Source of the DNA: Gammaproteobacteria bacterium
GTDB lineage: Bacteria; Pseudomonadota; Gammaproteobacteria; Steroidobacterales; GCA-2729495
Assembly (NCBI GenBank): GCA_023150055.1
Contig: JAKLLP010000053.1
Span: forward strand, 1 to 9,920
Length of the DNA: 9,920 bases
Direction: 5' to 3'
Shown here: in pieces, positions 6,151 through 9,920 of the stretch
How positions within the stretch are numbered: position 1 is the first letter of the stretch
How the letters are laid out: the number at the start of each line of letters is the position of its first letter
The notes under the pieces: generated by a model
Seen by the model: only the letters and a program-made list of their open reading frames with translations
Database searches by the model: none
Told to the model about the DNA's origin: nothing
Position numbers and translations under genes: made by a program

Positions 6151-7575
6151 ATGGACGAAGCGCATTCGAGACTGCCGACGGACGCCGGCCAAGAATCCCC
6201 GGCCGGACTACTGCAGCACCTGCAGGTCGAGTATCGGCCGACGGAGCTACTTCGACCGGCGCGGCGCAACGCGCGATCGCATAGCAAGCGGCAGATTGAC
6301 CAGATCGCCGCGTCCATTAAGCGCTTCGGTTTCGTGAACCCCATCCTCGTCGACGGCGAGGGCCGGATCATCGCTGGCCACGGGCGGCTGGCGGCTGCCA
6401 GGGCTCTGAAGCTAGAGCGCGTTCCCGTGCTTCAACTGGATCACCTCAGCGAAGCCGATCGACGGGCCTATGCGCTGGCCGACAATCGCCTCGCGGAACT
6501 TGCCGGTTGGGACCGCGATCTGCTGGCGATCGAGATCCAGGAACTCTCTGCCCTGGAGATCGACTTCGATCTGACGATTACCGGTTTTGAGATTGCCGAG
6601 CTCGATGAGCTGCGCGGCCACCACCCGGCATCTGAAGACGATCGGCTGCCCGCGCAAATCGCAACCGCGGCCGTCAGCCGGCCCGGGGATCGGTGGCTCG
6701 CCGGGCCACACAGAATCCTGTGCGCCGATGCCGCCCATCCGACGGCCTATGTCGCACTGCTCGACGGCGAGCGTGCCGCAATGGTGTTCACCGACCCGCC
6801 CTACAACGTCCCGATCCAGGGCCACGTGTCGGGACTCGGTGCCGTTCAGCACCGGGAGTTCGCGATGGCGGTAGGAGAGATGTCAGCTGCCGCCTTCACG
6901 GCGTTCCTGCGCACGGTCTGTACGCACCTCGTCGCCCACAGCACCGATGGCTCGCTGCATTTCCTGTGCATGGACTGGCGCCACCTCGGGCAACTGTTGG
7001 CCGCCGGGGAGTCGGTTTACGCGGAGTACAAAAACCTCTGCGTCTGGGCCAAGGACAACGGCGGCATGGGCTCGCTCTATCGCTCGCGCCACGAGCTGAT
7101 CGCAGTGTTCAAGGCGGGCACCGCGCCGCACACCAACAACATCGAGCTCGGGCGGTACGGCCGCTACCGAACCAACGTCTGGGAATACCCGGGCGGTAAT
7201 TCCCTGCACGCCGCCCGCGGCGAGGAGCTGGCACTGCATCCCACCGTCAAGCCGGTGGCGCTGGTCGCCGATGCGATCAAGGACTGCTCCCGGCCCGGCC
7301 AGATCATTCTCGATGTGTTCGGCGGCAGCGGTACGACACTGCTCGCTGCCGAGCGTACCGGCCGGCGCGGCTTTCTCATGGAACTCGATCCGCTCTACGT
7401 GGACGTCACCCTCGAACGCTTCGAGCGCGCGACCGGCCAGGCGGTGCAGCTCGCCGAAACCGGCGAAACCTTCGCGGCAGTGGCACACCGGCGTCAGCAC
7501 GAAGCCCAGCACGCGGCGCTGACGCCGACGGACTCGACGGCGCTCAACGTCGCCACGGAGGCCGCCGATGAATAA
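6151..7575 (+). CDS. ParB/Srx-domain DNA methyltransferase, beta class (N6-adenine or N4-cytosine)
   Basis: A 474-residue fusion. Residues ~27-115 form a ParB/sulfiredoxin-like domain: VEYRPTELL, RQIDQIAASIKRFGFVNPILVD, and GHGRLAAARAL, the last in the nucleotide-binding position of ParB proteins. The methyltransferase follows, with TDPPYN (motif IV, 214-219), HPTVKP (363-368) and LDVFGGSGTTLLAAE (motif I, SAM binding, 387-401). Catalytic motif before SAM motif is the beta-class order. The central part would hold target recognition. All key motifs are intact. ATG at 6151 is preceded by GGAG at 8 bases. The stop overlaps the DUF5681 start by 8 bases. This domain fusion recurs in prophage packaging regions beside DUF5681 and terminase genes, so its partner may be the cassette. 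It could also protect DNA from the endonuclease encoded ~570 bases upstream. Confidence 0.92.
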   Translation: MDEAHSRLPTDAGQESPAGLLQHLQVEYRPTELLRPARRNARSHSKRQIDQIAASIKRFGFVNPILVDGEGRIIAGHGRLAAARALKLERVPVLQLDHLSEADRRAYALADNRLAELAGWDRDLLAIEIQELSALEIDFDLTITGFEIAELDELRGHHPASEDDRLPAQIATAAVSRPGDRWLAGPHRILCADAAHPTAYVALLDGERAAMVFTDPPYNVPIQGHVSGLGAVQHREFAMAVGEMSAAAFTAFLRTVCTHLVAHSTDGSLHFLCMDWRHLGQLLAAGESVYAEYKNLCVWAKDNGGMGSLYRSRHELIAVFKAGTAPHTNNIELGRYGRYRTNVWEYPGGNSLHAARGEELALHPTVKPVALVADAIKDCSRPGQIILDVFGGSGTTLLAAERTGRRGFLMELDPLYVDVTLERFERATGQAVQLAETGETFAAVAHRRQHEAQHAALTPTDSTALNVATEAADE

Positions 7576-8020
7576 CCCCACCGACACCCCGCCGCCCGAG
7601 CAGCCGCCGGCGGTCGGTTACGGCAAGCCCCCGGTGCACAGCCGCTGGCGTAAGGGCCAATCCGGCAATCGGCGCGGTCGGCCGAAGGGCACGAAGAATC
7701 TCGCCACGGACCTGCAGGAGGAACTCGCCGAGCGCATCCCGATCCGCGAGGGCACCCGGGTCCTGAAGGCGTCCAAGCAGCGCGTCATGCTGAAAGCATT
7801 GATCGCGCGCGCCTGCAAGGGCGACAGCCGAGCCACCACGCTGGTGGTCGGGCTGATGGCCCGCCTACTCGAGGCCCATCCCGACACGCCGCTGCCGCTG
7901 ACCACCGATGATGGCGAGATCCTCGCGGCCTTTCTGCAGCGGGCCAGCCACGTTCTGGCGCCGGAGGTGGAATCGACGACGACGCCCGACGCTCCCCAGT
8001 CGACGGAGCCGAAGCCATGA
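7568..8020 (+). CDS. DUF5681-domain protein, terminase-associated
   Basis: A 150-residue soluble basic protein. Residues 17-41 carry the DUF5681 signature: GYGKPP, then WRKGQSGNRRGRPKGTKN. It is rich in Arg/Lys/Gly and probably contacts nucleic acid. A helical region follows (LATDLQEELAERI, RVMLKALIARACKGDSRAT), ending in an acidic/Pro-rich tail. The family has no settled function, but its genes usually sit directly before a large terminase gene, so it may take the small-terminase or DNA-recognition role; that is inference. A GGAGG ribosome site lies 6 bases before the ATG. The start overlaps the methyltransferase stop and the end overlaps the terminase start (ATGA), indicating coupled translation. 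Confidence 0.85.
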   Translation: MNNPTDTPPPEQPPAVGYGKPPVHSRWRKGQSGNRRGRPKGTKNLATDLQEELAERIPIREGTRVLKASKQRVMLKALIARACKGDSRATTLVVGLMARLLEAHPDTPLPLTTDDGEILAAFLQRASHVLAPEVESTTTPDAPQSTEPKP

Positions 8021-9450
8021 CCGTGCCGAGCGACAGCCCCCCGCCGGACGCCGTGCTGGAAGCGCTGCTGCGGAACGACTTTCAGAGTTTTTTGCGCAAG
8101 GTGTTCGCCACCGTGGTACCGGGGCAGCCCTTCCTCGACAACTGGCATCTGGCCGCACTGGCCTGGCACCTGGAGCAGGTGCGGGCAGGCAAGATCCGCC
8201 GGCTCCTGATCACCATGCCGCCGCGGATGCTGAAATCGATCACCGTCTCGGTCGCCTTCCCGGCCTGGGTCCTGGCGCACGATCCGACCCGCAAGTTCAT
8301 CTGTGCCAGCTACTCGCAGGATCTCGCCGCCAAGCACGCGCGGGACTTTCGCGCCGTCCTCGCCGCGCTCTGGTACCAGCGGCTGTTTCCGCGCACCCGC
8401 GTCAGCACCCAGAAAGACAGTGCGGAGGAGGTGCAAACTACCGAGCGGGGCTTTCGGCTCGCCACCTCGGTCGGCGGCACGCTGACCGGGCGCGGCGGCA
8501 ACTGCCTCATCGTCGATGATGCGATGAAGCCGGACGACGCTCTGTCCGCGGTCCGCCGCCGGATGGTGTGGGAGTGGTATTGCAGTACCCTGGTCTCGCG
8601 CCTGGATGACAAGCGCACCGACGCCATCATCGTCGTCCTGCAGCGGCTACATGCGGAAGACCTCGCCGGGCACCTCATCGCGCAGGGCGGCTGGACGCAC
8701 CTGAACCTCGCGGCCATGGCCGAGGTGGCCGAGGACATCCAGATCGGTGCCGCACAGTTCCACCACCGCGAACCGGGCGAGGTACTGCACGCGGTCCTTG
8801 AGCCCGCCCCCGTGCTCGCCGAGCTCAAACGCAGCCTCGGCTCCTACCACTTCGCCGCCCAGTACCAGCAAAATCCGATCCCGCCGGACGGGGAGATCAT
8901 TCACTGGCAGTGGTTTCGCCGCTACCAGACTGCGCCGCGCCGGGGACCCGGCGATTGGATCCTGCAGAGCTGGGACACGGCCACGAAAGCCGATGAGCAC
9001 CACGACTACTCGGTGTGCACCACCTGGCTCATCCACGGCAGCGAGTACTACCTCATCGACGTCTATCGCGCGCGCCTGGAATTTCCCGAGCTGAAGAAGA
9101 AGGTCATCGAGCTGGCAGTCAAGTTTGCCGCCACCCACATCGTCATCGAAGACCGGGGCTCCGGCATGGGGCTCATCCAGGAACTGCGCCGTGCCAACAT
9201 CGTCGGCTGCCCCCGTCCCATCGCCTTTCAGCCGGAGCGCGACAAGCTCACCCGCATGAGCATCCAAACCGCGAAAATCGAGGCCGGGCACGTGTATCTG
9301 CCGGAAAAGGCCCCGTGGCTCGGCGAATTGCGCAACGAGCTGCTGCAATTCCCCAATGGGCCGTACGACGACCAGGTCGACAGCCTGTCCCAGGCGCTGG
9401 CCTACGTCGATCTCAGGAAATGCAGACAGGCTTATGGCAGGGATTTTTGA
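8017..9450 (+). CDS. Phage terminase large subunit (TerL), ATPase-nuclease
   Basis: A 477-residue DNA-packaging motor protein. The ATPase domain contains the Walker A-like loop ITMPPRMLKS (65-74, K73), lacking the usual GKS glycine but matching the PPRxLKS variant of this terminase group. Other motifs are FICASYSQDLAAKHARD (94-110), SVGGTLTGRGG (151-161) and Walker B LIVDDAM (164-170). The RNase H-like nuclease domain has SWDTATKADEHHDYS (D320), HIVIEDRGSG (E378, D379) and YDDQVDSLSQALAY (D451, D452, D455). Both activities look intact, and length and C-terminus fit the family, so it does not appear truncated. The start is coupled to the DUF5681 stop, with GGAG 8 bases upstream. In a phage a portal gene would follow; here there is none, so it may be a remnant or a conserved stand-alone cassette. 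Confidence 0.93.
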   Translation: MTVPSDSPPPDAVLEALLRNDFQSFLRKVFATVVPGQPFLDNWHLAALAWHLEQVRAGKIRRLLITMPPRMLKSITVSVAFPAWVLAHDPTRKFICASYSQDLAAKHARDFRAVLAALWYQRLFPRTRVSTQKDSAEEVQTTERGFRLATSVGGTLTGRGGNCLIVDDAMKPDDALSAVRRRMVWEWYCSTLVSRLDDKRTDAIIVVLQRLHAEDLAGHLIAQGGWTHLNLAAMAEVAEDIQIGAAQFHHREPGEVLHAVLEPAPVLAELKRSLGSYHFAAQYQQNPIPPDGEIIHWQWFRRYQTAPRRGPGDWILQSWDTATKADEHHDYSVCTTWLIHGSEYYLIDVYRARLEFPELKKKVIELAVKFAATHIVIEDRGSGMGLIQELRRANIVGCPRPIAFQPERDKLTRMSIQTAKIEAGHVYLPEKAPWLGELRNELLQFPNGPYDDQVDSLSQALAYVDLRKCRQAYGRDF

Positions 9451-9645
9451 GAGCGCCTGAGGATTCGACGGGTGACGCGCCTTCGCACACTCACCCTCTT
9501 TTCACTGCGCGCCGGTCACCGCCGGGATGGCCGGGCGGGCCGACCGCCGCCGGAATCCACTTCGGCAGGCGTGACCGTGGGCAGCATGCGCGAAGGCGCC
9601 AAGATTGCCTGCGTGCGGTTCTCGCGCCTGAGAGACCCTGCGTCC
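9451..9645. other. Intergenic region after the terminase
   Basis: About 195 bases without a supported gene. It holds a small GC hairpin, GGCGG (9534-9538) and CCGCC (9544-9548), without a T run, and CGCCTGAG/CGCCTGAGAG repeats at 9454-9461 and 9625-9634. A 61-codon plus-strand frame (9472-9657) has no ribosome site or recognisable content and overlaps the next gene's 3' end. Confidence 0.45.
9625..9634 (+). repeat. Copy 2 of direct repeat CGCCTGAGAG
   Basis: An exact ten-base match to 6101-6110, placed 12 bases beyond the 3' end of the right-hand minus-strand gene. With the first copy it brackets the methyltransferase, DUF5681 and terminase genes. Significance is uncertain. Confidence 0.3.
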
Positions 9646-9920
9646 TCAAACCACTGAACGCTTAATCATCATGTCGATCAGTTGGGACCTGTCCAGCTTC
9701 TTGCCCTTCAGGGTCACTTCTCCAAACGTGTCATCAATCACGCGCTTAGTTCCCCGATAGACATGCGCGTGAATGCCCACTTCCTGGGGCCGCGCGGCCG
9801 TCCACACGATGGCTGGAGTGGAAGCCCATATCGTATACGTGTGATCTGGCATCGCATCAAGGTCGAGGCGCCTAGCAGGAGTCTCGTACTTGAGGGTCTT
9901 CGCGTAGCGGTCGTGAAGCG
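9646..9920 (-). CDS. C-terminal part of an unknown protein (N-terminus beyond right edge)
   Basis: The frame is open from the right edge to a TGA at 9646-9648, giving at least 90 codons. A Met at 9850-9852 is internal, because protein-like sequence continues upstream of it (LHDRYAKTLKYETPARRLDLDA). The visible part reads as a small mixed alpha/beta segment: YTIWASTPAIVWTAARP, VGIHAHVYRGTKRVIDDTFG, and the end LDRSQLIDMMIKRSVV. There are no membrane segments and no motif I can assign. Its composition is less GC-rich than the terminase cassette. It converges on the terminase gene, so it belongs to a different transcript. I do not recognise the family. Confidence 0.6.
   Translation of the reverse strand, partial: LHDRYAKTLKYETPARRLDLDAMPDHTYTIWASTPAIVWTAARPQEVGIHAHVYRGTKRVIDDTFGEVTLKGKKLDRSQLIDMMIKRSVV

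Noticed and set aside
6883..7587. 234-codon minus-strand frame antisense to the methyltransferase
   Set aside because: The methyltransferase motifs on the plus strand are decisive, and this translation has no domain.
8647..9348. 233-codon minus-strand frame antisense to TerL
   Set aside because: The TerL ATPase and nuclease motifs occupy the plus strand; this frame is a compositional shadow.
5947..9466. Inverted 8-base match (GAATCCTC at 5947-5954, GAGGATTC at 9459-9466) as cassette ends
   Set aside because: An 8-base match over this distance is expected by chance and does not extend.
1..9920. tRNA, rRNA, CRISPR array, integrase or insertion sequence
   Set aside because: No cloverleaf, regularly spaced repeat, recombinase motif or transposase frame was seen on either strand.

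Overview
This is a GC-rich proteobacterial window, most likely from a gammaproteobacterium judging by the copA/copB pair, but there is no taxonomic marker and that assignment is loose. I see no rRNA, tRNA, integrase, transposase or CRISPR array. Three blocks can be told apart.

Block 1 (1-2842, minus strand) is a periplasmic copper-resistance operon. In transcription order it holds a small secreted Met/His/Cys-rich protein, the multicopper oxidase CopA with a twin-arginine signal, and the outer-membrane protein CopB, which is cut by the left window edge. copA and copB overlap by 8 bases. A TATAAT element lies just upstream of the first gene.

Block 2 (about 2850-5880) looks like a small defence region. 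A plus-strand gene encodes a HEPN-type protein with an RNxxxHG motif and an ApeA-like layout. It runs tail to tail, 28 bases apart, into a minus-strand PD-(D/E)XK (Mrr-like) endonuclease. A 72-residue helix-turn-helix protein resembling restriction-modification controller (C) proteins is divergent from the endonuclease. Between those two genes is a tandem pair of 11-bp imperfect dyads, GACTCATCGTC-TGTA-GATTCATAGTC. This has the layout of the C-box operators that time restriction-modification gene expression.

Block 3 (about 5940-9450, plus strand) is a tightly coupled cassette: a beta-class DNA methyltransferase fused to an N-terminal ParB/sulfiredoxin-like domain, a DUF5681 protein, and a large terminase subunit. 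Stops and starts overlap by 8 and 4 bases. The cassette is preceded by a leader of about 200 bases that can fold into several stem-loops, two of them nested. No portal, capsid, protease or small terminase follows; a minus-strand gene fragment of unknown function enters from the right edge.

Working model (inference): the controller-like protein represses or times the endonuclease through the operator. The nearby methyltransferase could supply the matching modification, although it could equally belong to the terminase cassette alone. The HEPN gene would be a separate abortive-infection module. The most unusual points are the controller box driving an Mrr-like enzyme, the terminase/methyltransferase cassette without a phage, and its structured leader.
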